From Ignavibacteriota bacterium (GTDB lineage: Bacteria > Bacteroidota > Ignavibacteria > UBA10030 > UBA6906): a stretch of 64,000 bases of DNA. Position numbers and translations under genes: made by a program. Positions within the stretch are counted from its first letter, which is position 1. Every line of letters starts with the position of its first letter. Location of the stretch: contig JADJHP010000007.1 in NCBI GenBank assembly GCA_016707525.1, positions 181,114 through 245,113 on the forward strand, given 5' to 3'. Below are positions 9,729-18,585 of this stretch, piece after piece. The notes under the pieces were generated by a model. The model was not told the DNA's origin and ran no database searches. It saw only the letters and a program-made list of their open reading frames with translations.

Positions 9729-9747
9729 TGCCCGGCGGGTCCGGGCA
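9729..9747 (-). terminator. Short hairpin after the serine hydrolase gene
   Basis: A perfect 7-bp stem (TGCCCGG / CCGGGCA) with a 5-base loop sits directly at the stop of the upstream gene. A second palindrome GGACCGGTCC follows. There is no T-run, so it could be a weak terminator or an mRNA-stabilising hairpin between the serine hydrolase and GH92 genes. Confidence 0.4.
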
Positions 9748-9748
9748 C

Positions 9749-11203
9749 CTACTTCTTCGGGTAGAGGAAGTTCTCTTCCGCTTTGATCCTCGCCACCTTC
9801 CCGTCCGCCCCCATCTCAAAGTACACCAGCTCCCCGCTCCCGTCATCACCACTCACACGGAAGACACCGTCCTTCTCGTAGGCCAACTCGGACAACGACC
9901 CCATCGGATCATCCTCGGGTGGATAGCTGAACCCGTACATCATCAATTTGTTGTCCATGATCAGCACCTTCGTCTCCCATCCCGCGGGGTCCGTGTAGGT
10001 ACCGGTATACTTCTGCCACGCCGGGTCGAACTTCGCCGGCGGCGCGGGCACAGCAGTGATCTTCGCGATCGCGGGGGCAAGCATCGCCATCGCACGCGCG
10101 GCAAAGAAGCCCGGCTCGCCATCGTCGGCATTCACCATCACGATCACGGCAACCTTCTCTTTCGGACTGACCGTGAACTGGGACCGGTTCCCTCCCACCC
10201 ATCCACCATGGCCATACGTAGAACGCCCGTCACCCTTCGACACCGAAAAGCCGAGCCCCGCCCCGCCTGTCCACGACTTGTTCACCCACTGCGCACGATG
10301 CATCTCGCGCAGCGTGCTCCCCTTCAGCACCTGTCCGGGAGTGTTCTTTCCTTCGAGCATGTGGAACGACGCCCACCGCCCGAGATCCTCCACCGTCGAG
10401 GAAATGTTCGCGGCGGAAACCAGCCCGCGCGCATCCAACATGTCGACCGCTTTGCGCGAACCGTCGTCCAGTTTCCGGTCATACCCTGTGGCCCACCGTC
10501 CGCGGAGCGCCTCCTGCGGATGGACGCTGGTGCTCGCCATCCCGAGCGGCTCCAGGATGTTCTTCGTCACGAACGCATCGTACGGCATGCCGGATGCCGC
10601 CGCAACGATCTCACCCAGGATCGCCATGCCCAGATTCGAATACTTGTACCGTGTCTCGGGTTCGAAGACACTCTCCTGATCGTGGAACGCCGCGATCATC
10701 TGCTCGCGCGTCGGAAAGATATGGTCGGTCCAATAGGGGAATGCCGCCTCGCGTGGCAGGCCGGAGGTATGCGTCAGCAGCTGACGGATGGTGACCACGG
10801 GACCGTCGGCATGCCGGTTCTTGTACGTGAACCACGGGAGATGCGCGCTCACGGGATCGTCCAGGCGCAGCTTCCCGCGGTCGCGCAGGAGCATGACCGC
10901 CGTCGCGGTGAACGTCTTCGTGATCGACGCGATGCGGAACACCGTTCCTGGCGTTACCGGCGCCTTCGTCGTCAGGTCGGCGACGCCGAAACCGCGCGAC
11001 CACACGATCTCCTGGTCATGCACGACCGCGATGGAAAGGCCGGGGATGCTCCGATAGGTGCGTTGGGCCTCGATCCACTGCTCCAAGAGTGCGATCTTCG
11101 GCGCAAGGTCGGGATGCTCACGCAGCGGCCCGGCAAGGACGGGAGGGAGGAACAACGCGCAGAAGAGGACACAGAGCAGCGACACGATGAGCGGACGCTT
11201 CAT
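9749..11203 (-). CDS. Exported beta-lactamase-fold serine hydrolase
   Basis: 484 residues with signal peptide MKRPLIVSLLCVLFCALFLP. It has the class C beta-lactamase/DD-peptidase motifs: SITK (the S-x-x-K nucleophile) near residue 92, YSN in YKYSNLGM near residue 180, and GHGG (the H/K-x-G triad) near 330. A C-terminal domain of about 110 residues (KFDPAWQKYTGTYTDPAGW) resembles the DUF3471-type tail of these enzymes. It is probably a periplasmic esterase or peptidase rather than a resistance enzyme. A strong GGAGG precedes ATG 11203. It lies inside the glycan-degradation cluster and could remove ester or peptide groups. Confidence 0.9.
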   Translation of the reverse strand: MKRPLIVSLLCVLFCALFLPPVLAGPLREHPDLAPKIALLEQWIEAQRTYRSIPGLSIAVVHDQEIVWSRGFGVADLTTKAPVTPGTVFRIASITKTFTATAVMLLRDRGKLRLDDPVSAHLPWFTYKNRHADGPVVTIRQLLTHTSGLPREAAFPYWTDHIFPTREQMIAAFHDQESVFEPETRYKYSNLGMAILGEIVAAASGMPYDAFVTKNILEPLGMASTSVHPQEALRGRWATGYDRKLDDGSRKAVDMLDARGLVSAANISSTVEDLGRWASFHMLEGKNTPGQVLKGSTLREMHRAQWVNKSWTGGAGLGFSVSKGDGRSTYGHGGWVGGNRSQFTVSPKEKVAVIVMVNADDGEPGFFAARAMAMLAPAIAKITAVPAPPAKFDPAWQKYTGTYTDPAGWETKVLIMDNKLMMYGFSYPPEDDPMGSLSELAYEKDGVFRVSGDDGSGELVYFEMGADGKVARIKAEENFLYPKK

Positions 11204-11236
11204 GGAGAACCTCCGGTGGTCAGATGAGAGTTGGTG

Positions 11237-12286
11237 TCACCGCTTGGGGACCCAGGCCATACAGATGGATGAACGCCCTCCCCAGAAATGATGTCCGACG
11301 CTCCCCTCGTACAGAAGCACGATCCAGGTATCGTTCTCGAAGAGTGCCGGTGTCCATATCGCTCCGCCGTCCGGCCCACCGTGGATGCCTGCGCCAAAGA
11401 TCGGGTTCCCGGGATGACGGTCCCAGTGCGTGAGGTCCTTCGATCGCGCCAGCCCGAAGAACTCCGGCTCGTCCGTGTCACCCGCACTCCCTCCATACAT
11501 CAGATAGACCCAGCCGGCGGAAGCCCAGATGCGGGGGGAGGTGATCGATTGTGCATCCCAGTCTCCCGTCTTCCCCTGGAACACCGGCTGATCGCCGATC
11601 TCGTAGAACTTGCGTCCATCAGTGGAGAAGGCCAGATGCATCCTGTACCCATCGCGGTGCAGGCGCTGGAAGACCATGTACAGCGTATCACCCAGGACGA
11701 CGAGGTCCGGCGAACTGCCGCTGATGACGGGGCCGACCTTGACGTACTGCTCCCCGTTCGCACTCACCGCGAGTCCGATGGTCTGCGCGCTGTCACCGGT
11801 CCCCGCATAATACAGATGGATCTGCCCTTTGAACAGGACCGCCGCCGGTGTCGATGCGCCGTTCCGGTCGAAGGCACCCGCTGCCCCGGCATCGATCACC
11901 GGAAGCCCCCGGTTGATCTCCTTGAGCGTGAGCCGGCCCGCTCCAAAATCCTCCACCTCCACCACACCGATCCTGTTCATCGGCGTGGTGGATCCACCCA
12001 GCACGCCCGTGCCGTGAAAGAACAGCAGGGTCTTCGTCTTGAACAGGAGCAGTTCCGGGCTCCCCACGCCCCGGCTCTTCCAGGTCGTGCCGGTGGTGCC
12101 AAAAACAGGATTGTCGTTGTACCGGCTCCAGGCGAGCACGTTCGTGGTGAACGTGTTCGAGAAGAGGTCCCACAGATTCTGCGCAGAACACCGGCCGGCG
12201 CCGAGCAGCACCATGCTGCACAGTGCAGCATACCGCACACGGCGTTCCGTCATCACACACATTGCCGACCAGTTGCGACGCATCAT
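11237..12286 (-). CDS. GH43/GH130-like five-bladed propeller protein, exported
   Basis: 349 residues. The N-terminus has a basic part and a hydrophobic segment ending RCSAQ, a signal peptide; an inner start at 12253 is possible. The body repeats a propeller pattern of sugar hydrolases: RYNDNPVFG, SPELLLFKTKTLLFFHGTG, GQIHLYYAGTGD, SPDLVVLGDTLYMVFQ, SPRIWASAGWVYLMYGG, HPGNPIFG. Such proteins act on arabinan, xylan or mannan-type sugars, but I cannot point to a complete catalytic acid set, so a binding role is possible. It starts 5 bases after the upstream GxGYxYP gene, so they form one operon. Confidence 0.75.
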   Translation of the reverse strand: MMRRNWSAMCVMTERRVRYAALCSMVLLGAGRCSAQNLWDLFSNTFTTNVLAWSRYNDNPVFGTTGTTWKSRGVGSPELLLFKTKTLLFFHGTGVLGGSTTPMNRIGVVEVEDFGAGRLTLKEINRGLPVIDAGAAGAFDRNGASTPAAVLFKGQIHLYYAGTGDSAQTIGLAVSANGEQYVKVGPVISGSSPDLVVLGDTLYMVFQRLHRDGYRMHLAFSTDGRKFYEIGDQPVFQGKTGDWDAQSITSPRIWASAGWVYLMYGGSAGDTDEPEFFGLARSKDLTHWDRHPGNPIFGAGIHGGPDGGAIWTPALFENDTWIVLLYEGSVGHHFWGGRSSICMAWVPKR

Positions 12287-12290
12287 TGCC

Positions 12291-14360
12291 TCATCGTATG
12301 AGAAGATGTTCTTTGAAGGTCGGCTGTGTGCCGGCCATCTTCAGGAACACATCGAGCGGCACCAGCGCGAAGTCGGAGCCGAGCTTGTCCAGGATACCCT
12401 TCACGCGGCGGATGTCGCTCCACTGGCGCACGTGCATCACCAGAAAATAGGGGCGCGTCTCATTCAGCGCGGCGAGTTCCTTGAGGTCCGCGACCGCATC
12501 CTCCTCGGGCCGGGTCTCGGAAAGGTAATAGTCGAACGACAACAGGGGGCGCCCATCACGCACCATGAACGAATGCGACGGCGCATACCCGTTCAGGAAA
12601 CCGATCGCATCGGGCATCCCTTTGTAGAACGCGTCCATGACCTCGGGCGTGACGTCGGAGTTCCCCTCCACCGTCGCCCCTTCGGAATAGTCCATGATCT
12701 CAAAGACATTCAGATCGAGCTGCTGCATCAGCTCACGCGCCTTCGCCACCGCTCCCGGCAACGCGGCCGGCGGAATGGCCTTCGGGTACATGTACCCCGG
12801 CCCTCCAAGCGAACCGATGAAGTAGTCGTTCGGGGTCGCCATGCCATAGAAGTATTCGAGCATCGTGGGCGCAAGCCATACCCAGTTCATCGTCACTTCC
12901 CATGCATAGGGGATCTCGCCACGCCCCGGCTTCAGCCATGCACCGAGGCCGAGACAGTCGGTCTGCACACAGGTGATGTACACCTTCTTGCCGGGTGTAT
13001 AGGTGACGCCGGGTTTGACGGTATGGTTGTTCTTGAACGTGAAGCCCGGGGTCACGGTGGTCTGACTGCTGAAACTCATGTTCGGGAGTGTGTGGAGTCC
13101 ATCCACGCGGAGGGTGTAACTGGATGCGAGGCGGACGTGGTCCCGTTCCTTGTCCTTGGCGTAGGAATGCCATCCCATCACCATGGACATCGGCTTCTGG
13201 CCGGACATGATCTTCTTTGCGAGCGCATACTCCGCGGAGTCCACGGGTTCGGTGGAAAGGTCCGTGAAGAACGCCTGCTTCAGGATCCCGAAATCCGCGA
13301 CGCCCGGCTTCATGATCTTTCCGCTTTCACCGCCCATCCACACCACGAATTCCCGGCTGCACCGGTCCCAGTACCGGTCATAGGCCCATTGATATATCTG
13401 AACATCACTCTGGCCGGCGAATGTTCCACGCAGGTCCATCACCGGCTTCAATCCCGCGGCCTCCGCCATGGGAATGAGGTCCTCGCTCACCACGACCGCC
13501 TTCTCCAGCCCGGCGATGGTGAAGGCGACGATCAGCGACGTCCGGACGTTCTTGTCCCACACCACGTACCCCTTGACGTACTGCCTGAACGTGTTCAGCG
13601 CACTCTCGGGCGTGGTGAGTTCCGTGAACGCATACTGGTGCTTGTTCTTGTAGAATTCAAGCACCGACGGCGTGAACAGGAAGTCCCATTTTTCGGGATA
13701 CACGAAGTAGAGCCGCGGTCCGCCGGTATTCGCCAGCCCCTGCAGACTGATCAGCATCGCATGCACCGGCAGCTTGCCATCGATGGCCCAGTTGTCCGCC
13801 AGCTTCATCATGTACGCCTGCCGCACATCGGCGCGGGTGAACGTGTACGTCGGCATGGAACCCTTCGGACGCGTGGGGCGCACCTGCTTCCACGTGAGGA
13901 TCGTGCCGTTCTCCGACAGCGTGAACCAGTGCTCGGTGGTGAGCGACCGCTCACCCTGCGATACCAGCAGCGGGTACTTCTCGGTCACCACCAGCGTCTC
14001 GCCCTTCTTTTCCCACCGCGCGGAGAGCTCGCGTGTGGAGCCCGGCTTGAGGCGTACGCCCATGAAGACGTTCGTCGGCCACACGCGGTCGCGGACGGCC
14101 GCAGTGTGCACCTTCCCATCCACCGGCAACGTCACGGTATCCCGGAATGCACGTCCGCCGCCCCACGTCTGCTGGATGGTCACCGCGTTGCCCGCGAGCA
14201 CGATCTTCAGTGCCACGGTGTTGTAGAGCTCGATCCCCGAACTCTTCTCGCGAAGCATCTTCCACTCGCCATCGATGCCCGCGGCATATACGCCGCCCGC
14301 CAGCAGCATCATCGCCACGGCGGCACCAAGCACAGAATACATGATACGTTTCATGGTCAT
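12291..14360 (-). CDS. GxGYxYP domain protein, first of a tandem pair (downstream copy)
   Basis: 689 residues with signal peptide (MKRIMYSVLGAAVAMMLLAGGVYAA; ATG 14360 or 14354). Residues about 530-540 read GGPGYMYPKAIP, the signature of the GxGYxYP putative glycoside hydrolase family. The regions before and after match the N- and C-terminal domains: MLISLQGLANTGGPRLYFVYP, YVVWDKNVRTSLIVAFTIAGLEKAVVVSEDLIP, MDLRGTF and DYSEGATVEGNSDV. The enzymatic activity of the family is not firmly known; it occurs in polysaccharide loci. An unrelated N-terminal segment of about 200 residues (EWKMLREKSSGIELYN) looks like a beta-rich binding domain. It starts 12 bases after the upstream paralogue. Confidence 0.9.
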   Translation of the reverse strand: MTMKRIMYSVLGAAVAMMLLAGGVYAAGIDGEWKMLREKSSGIELYNTVALKIVLAGNAVTIQQTWGGGRAFRDTVTLPVDGKVHTAAVRDRVWPTNVFMGVRLKPGSTRELSARWEKKGETLVVTEKYPLLVSQGERSLTTEHWFTLSENGTILTWKQVRPTRPKGSMPTYTFTRADVRQAYMMKLADNWAIDGKLPVHAMLISLQGLANTGGPRLYFVYPEKWDFLFTPSVLEFYKNKHQYAFTELTTPESALNTFRQYVKGYVVWDKNVRTSLIVAFTIAGLEKAVVVSEDLIPMAEAAGLKPVMDLRGTFAGQSDVQIYQWAYDRYWDRCSREFVVWMGGESGKIMKPGVADFGILKQAFFTDLSTEPVDSAEYALAKKIMSGQKPMSMVMGWHSYAKDKERDHVRLASSYTLRVDGLHTLPNMSFSSQTTVTPGFTFKNNHTVKPGVTYTPGKKVYITCVQTDCLGLGAWLKPGRGEIPYAWEVTMNWVWLAPTMLEYFYGMATPNDYFIGSLGGPGYMYPKAIPPAALPGAVAKARELMQQLDLNVFEIMDYSEGATVEGNSDVTPEVMDAFYKGMPDAIGFLNGYAPSHSFMVRDGRPLLSFDYYLSETRPEEDAVADLKELAALNETRPYFLVMHVRQWSDIRRVKGILDKLGSDFALVPLDVFLKMAGTQPTFKEHLLIR

Positions 14361-14372
14361 CTCAATGATAGG

Positions 14373-16433
14373 TCAATGTCCGGTGGTCTTGAACCGCTCC
14401 TTGAATGTCGGCTGCTGGCCGGCCATCACAAGGAACTTGTCGAGCGCTACGACCTCGAACTCCGGCCCGAGCTTGTCCAGGATCCCCTTCACCCGCTTGA
14501 TGTCGCTGGATTCGCGGATGTGGACGAGCAGGAAATACGGCCTGGCCGGATTCACCCGCGCCAGTTCCTGAAGATCTGCAACGGCATCCCCTTCGGGGCG
14601 CTCGGGCGAGAGATAGTAGTCGTACGACAGGAACGGCCGCCCGTTGCGGACGGCGAACGTATGCGATGGCGCATAGCCGTTGATGAACCCGATCGATTCC
14701 GGCAGGCCATCGTAGTACATCTTCACGATATCCTCCGGCAGGTCGGTGTTCCCTTCCACCGTTGCGCCTTCGGAGTAATCCATCGTCTCGAAGACCCGGA
14801 GGTCGAGTTCTTTCATCTGCTCACGCGAAATGGCGATGAGCTTCTTGAGTAGCGGCGGCGGCACGGCCTTCGGATACATGTAGCCGGGGCCGGACAGGCA
14901 TCCGATGAAGTAATCGTTCGGCGTTGCCAGGGTATAGAAGTACTCCGCCATCGCCGGTGCCATCCAGGTGTAGTTGGTCAGCACTTCCCATGCATAGGGG
15001 ATCTCGCCTCGTCCGGGCTTGAGCCACGCGCCCAACCCGATGCCGTCGGTCTGCACACACGTCACATAGACCTTCTTCTCCGGCACGTAGGTCTTCCCCG
15101 GAACGATCGTATGGTTGTTCTTGTACGCGAACCCGGGTGACGCCGGCACCTGTGCGCTGAAACTCAGGTCTGGAAGCGTATGCAGCCCTTCCACCCGGTG
15201 GCCGTAGCGCGATGTGAGCGTGACGAACTCACGTTCGAGGTCCTTCTTGTACGAATGCCACCCCATCACCAGCGACATCGGCTTCATTTCAGAGAGGAGC
15301 CTGTCAGCCAGCCGGTATTCCGTCGTATCCGTCAGACGGCAGGAGAGGTCGCTGAAGAACGCGCCCTTATAGATGCCCCAATCGGCGACCGCGGGCTTCA
15401 TCACCTCGCCGAACTCACCGCCCATCCAGATGATGAACTCCTTGTTGCAGCGTGCCCAGTACCTGTCGTAGGCCCAGGTATAGATCTGCGTGTCGTTCAT
15501 GCCCGCGAACGTTCCACGGAGATCCACAACCTTCTTCAGCCCGGCCTTTTCCACCATCGGGATCAGCTCTTCGCTCACCACCACCGCACTTTCGAGCCCG
15601 GCGATGGTGAACGCAACGGTCAGTGAGTTGCGTACCTTCTTGTCCCACACGATATACCCTTTGACAAACTGCTTCAGGGTGGTGATGGCAACTTCGGCGG
15701 TCCTGAGCTCCTGGAACGAATAGTTCCGGGTGTCGCGATAGAACCCGAACACGGAAGTGACGTAGGTGAACGGCCAGTCCTCCGGATACATGATGTACAT
15801 GAGGGGGCCATTCTTGTTCACCACGCCCTGCAGACTGATCAGCATGGCATTCACGGGAAGCTTGCCGCCGATCTCCCAGTTATCCTCCAGCGTCAGCACA
15901 TACGCCTGCTTCCAACCCACCTTCTTCAACTGGTAGACGGTCGGCGGACCCGAGGTACGTGTGGATCGCTCAACGGCATACGTCAGAACCTCACCGGTCC
16001 CGGCGGTGGTGAAGCGGTGGCGCGCGGTGACGGACGTTTCACCCTGCGACCCGCGCAGGCGGAACGTCTCTTCCACGATGAGCCCGTCCTTTCCCGGCAC
16101 CACATGCACGGCGCGTTTCGAGCCGGCCACCATGGAGAGCCCCATGAAGACGTTGGTCGGGAAGGCGCGCTCGGTCACGGGCACCTGGACCACGCTCCCG
16201 TTCAACGGCAGAACGAGAGAATCCACGAAACGGCGGACGGTGCCGAACTGGCGGACGAGGGTGACGTGCGACGGCGTGGTGGTGATACGGACGAACAGGG
16301 TACCATACAGATCGATATCGGTGCTCTTCGCTTTCATCGCCTCCCAGGAACCGTCGAGCGAAGGCACGGCGCTCCAGGCAAGCGAGATGGTGACGATGCT
16401 GAGGGCAAGAAGTCTGCGGACTGCGGAGAACAT
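14373..16433 (-). CDS. GxGYxYP domain protein, second of a tandem pair (upstream copy)
   Basis: 686 residues from ATG 16433 (MFSAVRRLLALSIVTISLAW, signal peptide; a longer frame begins upstream). It is a close paralogue of the downstream neighbour, with the same domain order: SWEAMKAKSTDIDLYG, MLISLQGVVNKNGPLMYIMYP, IVWDKKVRNSLTVAFTIAGLESAVVVSEELIP, SGPGYMYPKAVPP and DYSEGATVEGNTDL. The pair arose by tandem duplication. A promoter at 16520-16547 and a palindrome at its start site probably control the row of genes from here down to the glycosidases. Confidence 0.9.
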   Translation of the reverse strand: MFSAVRRLLALSIVTISLAWSAVPSLDGSWEAMKAKSTDIDLYGTLFVRITTTPSHVTLVRQFGTVRRFVDSLVLPLNGSVVQVPVTERAFPTNVFMGLSMVAGSKRAVHVVPGKDGLIVEETFRLRGSQGETSVTARHRFTTAGTGEVLTYAVERSTRTSGPPTVYQLKKVGWKQAYVLTLEDNWEIGGKLPVNAMLISLQGVVNKNGPLMYIMYPEDWPFTYVTSVFGFYRDTRNYSFQELRTAEVAITTLKQFVKGYIVWDKKVRNSLTVAFTIAGLESAVVVSEELIPMVEKAGLKKVVDLRGTFAGMNDTQIYTWAYDRYWARCNKEFIIWMGGEFGEVMKPAVADWGIYKGAFFSDLSCRLTDTTEYRLADRLLSEMKPMSLVMGWHSYKKDLEREFVTLTSRYGHRVEGLHTLPDLSFSAQVPASPGFAYKNNHTIVPGKTYVPEKKVYVTCVQTDGIGLGAWLKPGRGEIPYAWEVLTNYTWMAPAMAEYFYTLATPNDYFIGCLSGPGYMYPKAVPPPLLKKLIAISREQMKELDLRVFETMDYSEGATVEGNTDLPEDIVKMYYDGLPESIGFINGYAPSHTFAVRNGRPFLSYDYYLSPERPEGDAVADLQELARVNPARPYFLLVHIRESSDIKRVKGILDKLGPEFEVVALDKFLVMAGQQPTFKERFKTTGH

Positions 16434-16495
16434 GGAAGCGTTCCTTAGGTTGTCAGGTGCGATGGCGGCCGGTGAAAAAGGGGGTGTCGCCGGAA

Positions 16496-16515
16496 GGACC
16501 CCGCATGCGGGGTCC
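16496..16515. promoter_or_regulatory. Perfect 20-bp palindrome at the predicted transcription start
   Basis: GGACCCCGCATGCGGGGTCC is identical to its reverse complement. It lies 5 bases downstream of the -10 box of the predicted promoter of the GxGYxYP operon, so it would cover the start site. It may be an operator for a dimeric repressor or a 5'-end RNA hairpin. No T-run follows in either direction. Confidence 0.55.
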
Positions 16516-16519
16516 AAGG

Positions 16520-16547
16520 AAGATACGCCTTTTCAAGGGGTTATCAA
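16520..16547 (-). promoter_or_regulatory. Predicted promoter of the GxGYxYP operon
   Basis: Minus strand TTGATA (16547-16542), 16-bp spacer, TATCTT (16525-16520). The transcript would start near 16513, giving about 80 bases of leader before ATG 16433. Confidence 0.55.
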
Positions 16548-16690
16548 ACGCACCGTGCACCAACGGTGAAACGACCAGCGGCAAACCGTCAGCGGTGACA
16601 CCGGCACAGCGAGACCGTCACGGCGCAACTGCTACCGATGGAACGGTCGGCGGTAGAACCCCTGGCGGTGAACTGTGAGCAATGAAGCGC
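16548..16690. repeat. Degenerate short repeats between genes
   Basis: This intergenic stretch repeats imperfect units such as CAGCGGCAAACCG, CAGCGGTGACACCG and CAGCGAGACCG on the plus strand, and contains CTACCG...CGGTAG. Short frames exist on both strands but have no coding character or start signal. It may be a decayed repeat; nothing else is seen. Confidence 0.4.
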
Positions 16691-17773
16691 TCAGCGGCGC
16701 GACCGGATAGTGACGGCATTGCCGAAGATCTCTTCGCCCGTGATACCGGCCGCGGCGTACATCGCAAAGATGTTGGCCACCGGAGTTTCGGGCGGAATGG
16801 TGTGCGACGCGGCAAGGATGAACCCGCCGCCATCCGCGGTCATGACCTCGATGAGATCGCGTGTCGCGGCATACACGTCGCCTGCGCTCCCGCGGGGGAT
16901 GAGCCCGATGGTGTCGAGCCCGCCCATGAAAGTCAACGACGCGCCAAAGTCCCGTTTGAGCGCGGCGGCATCCATGCCGGAGCAGCCGTGCTGGATGGGG
17001 TTGAGCACGGTGATGCCGATCTCGATGAGGTCGGGGATGATGTCGCGCATGGCCCCGCAGCAATGGTAGGCAACGGGCACGTTGCGGGTTGCACCGGCCG
17101 CAACGATGCGGGCGAGGTGGGGTTTGATGAGCGAGCGCCACTGGCGGGGGTTCATCATCATGCACTGCTGCCCGGCCACATCGTCGCCCGTCCAGAGCCA
17201 ATCCAGCGGCAACGTCCTGAACGCTGCATCGGTCAGTGCGAGCGAGAACTCCGTTGCCCGCCCGAACAGCGAGGCGGAGACCTCCGGCTGCAGTGCCAGG
17301 TCCTCGATGGCCTGCTCCATGCCGCGGACGCGGCAGAGAAGTTCGAAGAGACAGGGGGAGACATCAGCCCCGATGAAGCTGGTGCCGGCATACGGACGGA
17401 TCCGCTCGAGCTGCTGCATCAGATGCGGGATCGCGCCATACGGGAATGTATACGCAGCGAGCTCTTCTTCGGATGCCTGTGCGAGCGGAGAGTGCCGCAC
17501 CTGGTTGAACTGCCCTTCGCGTACCCACGTGATGCCCCACGCATCCGTGTGGGTCTCCCCTTCGTGCTCATGGACGATCCCCTCCATGGCATAGTTGTTC
17601 CCCACCCACACCTGCCGTACGTCGTTCCCCATCGCTTCATCCACCTGATGGGGGGCGATGCCCAGATGCTTCGCAAGAATGGCCGCCGTGTCGGGATGGA
17701 ACCACATGAAGACCGGCACACGGTCCACCGGCTGACGCAGGAGGGCGGCAGTGACGCGTTCGCGCGATGTCAT
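16691..17773 (-). CDS. Uroporphyrinogen decarboxylase-family (URO-D-like) protein
   Basis: 360 residues. The N-terminus MTSRERVTAALLRQPVDRVPVF is typical of the URO-D/methylcobamide methyltransferase superfamily. VAYHCCGAMRDIIPDLIEIGITVLNPIQ contains the His-Cys zinc-type site seen in MtaA/CmuA-like methyltransferases, and a final part FMGGLDT...GGGFILAASHTIPPETPVANIFAMY matches the barrel end. True HemE has different N-terminal arginine motifs, so a heme role is unlikely; methyl or methoxy group transfer is more likely. No cobalamin-binding partner lies next to it. Its start overlaps the rhomboid stop by 4 bases. Confidence 0.85.
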   Translation of the reverse strand: MTSRERVTAALLRQPVDRVPVFMWFHPDTAAILAKHLGIAPHQVDEAMGNDVRQVWVGNNYAMEGIVHEHEGETHTDAWGITWVREGQFNQVRHSPLAQASEEELAAYTFPYGAIPHLMQQLERIRPYAGTSFIGADVSPCLFELLCRVRGMEQAIEDLALQPEVSASLFGRATEFSLALTDAAFRTLPLDWLWTGDDVAGQQCMMMNPRQWRSLIKPHLARIVAAGATRNVPVAYHCCGAMRDIIPDLIEIGITVLNPIQHGCSGMDAAALKRDFGASLTFMGGLDTIGLIPRGSAGDVYAATRDLIEVMTADGGGFILAASHTIPPETPVANIFAMYAAAGITGEEIFGNAVTIRSRR

Positions 17774-18516
17774 AGACGGCTGAACCGTTCGAGGAACTGC
17801 TGTTCCTGCGGGGTGAGCTGTTCGATGCCGGCGGTGTCGATCTTCGCCATGATGCGGTCGAATTCCGAACGGTTCACCTCATGCATGCCCGTGCGGTCAA
17901 TGGACCGCCACCGCTGCACATCCGTTTGCCCGAAGGACGGGAGCGGTACGATGAACTTCAACCGGCGCGCCCGCGACTTGCGGTCGCGCAGGACGAGATA
18001 CAGATACCCACCCACGAACCCGCCCAGATGCGCCCAGTGTGCCGTATTCCCACCGCCGCTGAACCCTCCCCAGACGCTCATGGCGGTCATGACGATCACA
18101 AGCGTGCGCGCCTCCACGGGAATGATGCCCCAGATGAGGATCTGCTCACGCGGCCAGAAGCGAGCGAAGGCGAGGAAGACGCCGTACACGCCGCCCGAAG
18201 CACCGATGATGGGTGTATGCGGGGTGATGTACGAGAGCAGCGCGCCGCCCATCCCCGCGATGAAGTACAACAGAAGGAAGTCGCGTCCGCCCATCTCCGC
18301 TTCGAGCCGTGGTCCGAAGAAGAAGAGTCCGAGCATATTGAACAGGAGGTGAAAGGTGTCGGCATGCAGGAACATGTACGTGACGAGCGTCCAGGGATAC
18401 TGCAGGATCTCCGCCGGCACCATGGCGAACTGTTGCCGGATCCCGGGAGCGGCATAGGACAGGATGAAGATCACCACATTTGCAATGATCAACCGTATGG
18501 TCCACGACTGCATCAT
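17770..18516 (-). CDS. Rhomboid-family intramembrane serine protease
   Basis: 248 residues starting MMQSWTIRLIIANVVIFIL, with AAGG upstream of ATG 18516. About six membrane segments follow. YMFLHADTFHLLFNMLGLFFFG gives the conserved HxxxxHxxxN region, GASGGVYGVFLAF holds the catalytic serine, and HWAHLGGFVGGYLYLVLRD holds the catalytic histidine. Rhomboids cleave membrane-spanning helices of other proteins. The C-terminal 60 residues are cytoplasmic, charged and end QQFLERFSRL. It overlaps the URO-D-like gene by 4 bases. Confidence 0.93.
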   Translation of the reverse strand: MMQSWTIRLIIANVVIFILSYAAPGIRQQFAMVPAEILQYPWTLVTYMFLHADTFHLLFNMLGLFFFGPRLEAEMGGRDFLLLYFIAGMGGALLSYITPHTPIIGASGGVYGVFLAFARFWPREQILIWGIIPVEARTLVIVMTAMSVWGGFSGGGNTAHWAHLGGFVGGYLYLVLRDRKSRARRLKFIVPLPSFGQTDVQRWRSIDRTGMHEVNRSEFDRIMAKIDTAGIEQLTPQEQQFLERFSRL

Positions 18517-18550
18517 ACCATCACCTTGCTTTCGAAAAGAGAGATCCACC

Positions 18551-18569
18551 CGGCCGCTTCTCGCGGCCG
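18551..18569 (-). terminator. GC-rich hairpin after the DUF4203-like gene
   Basis: Perfect 7-bp stem CGGCCGC / GCGGCCG with a 5-base loop, 16 bases past the stop of the membrane protein gene, followed on the minus strand by a short CTCTCTTTTC run. It looks like a weak intrinsic terminator or attenuator ahead of the rhomboid gene. Confidence 0.5.
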
Positions 18570-18585
18570 CAATGCACGGTCACAC

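Noticed and set aside
9749..11203. Antibiotic-resistance beta-lactamase
   Set aside because: It is a large generic serine hydrolase with a C-terminal extension, in a glycan cluster; no evidence of resistance function.
12039..14852. 937-residue open frame on the plus strand
   Set aside because: It is antisense to the GxGYxYP genes and is His/Arg-rich without any motif, a typical high-GC shadow.
16691..17773. HemE of heme synthesis
   Set aside because: The HemE signature arginines are absent and it carries a methyltransferase-like His-Cys site.
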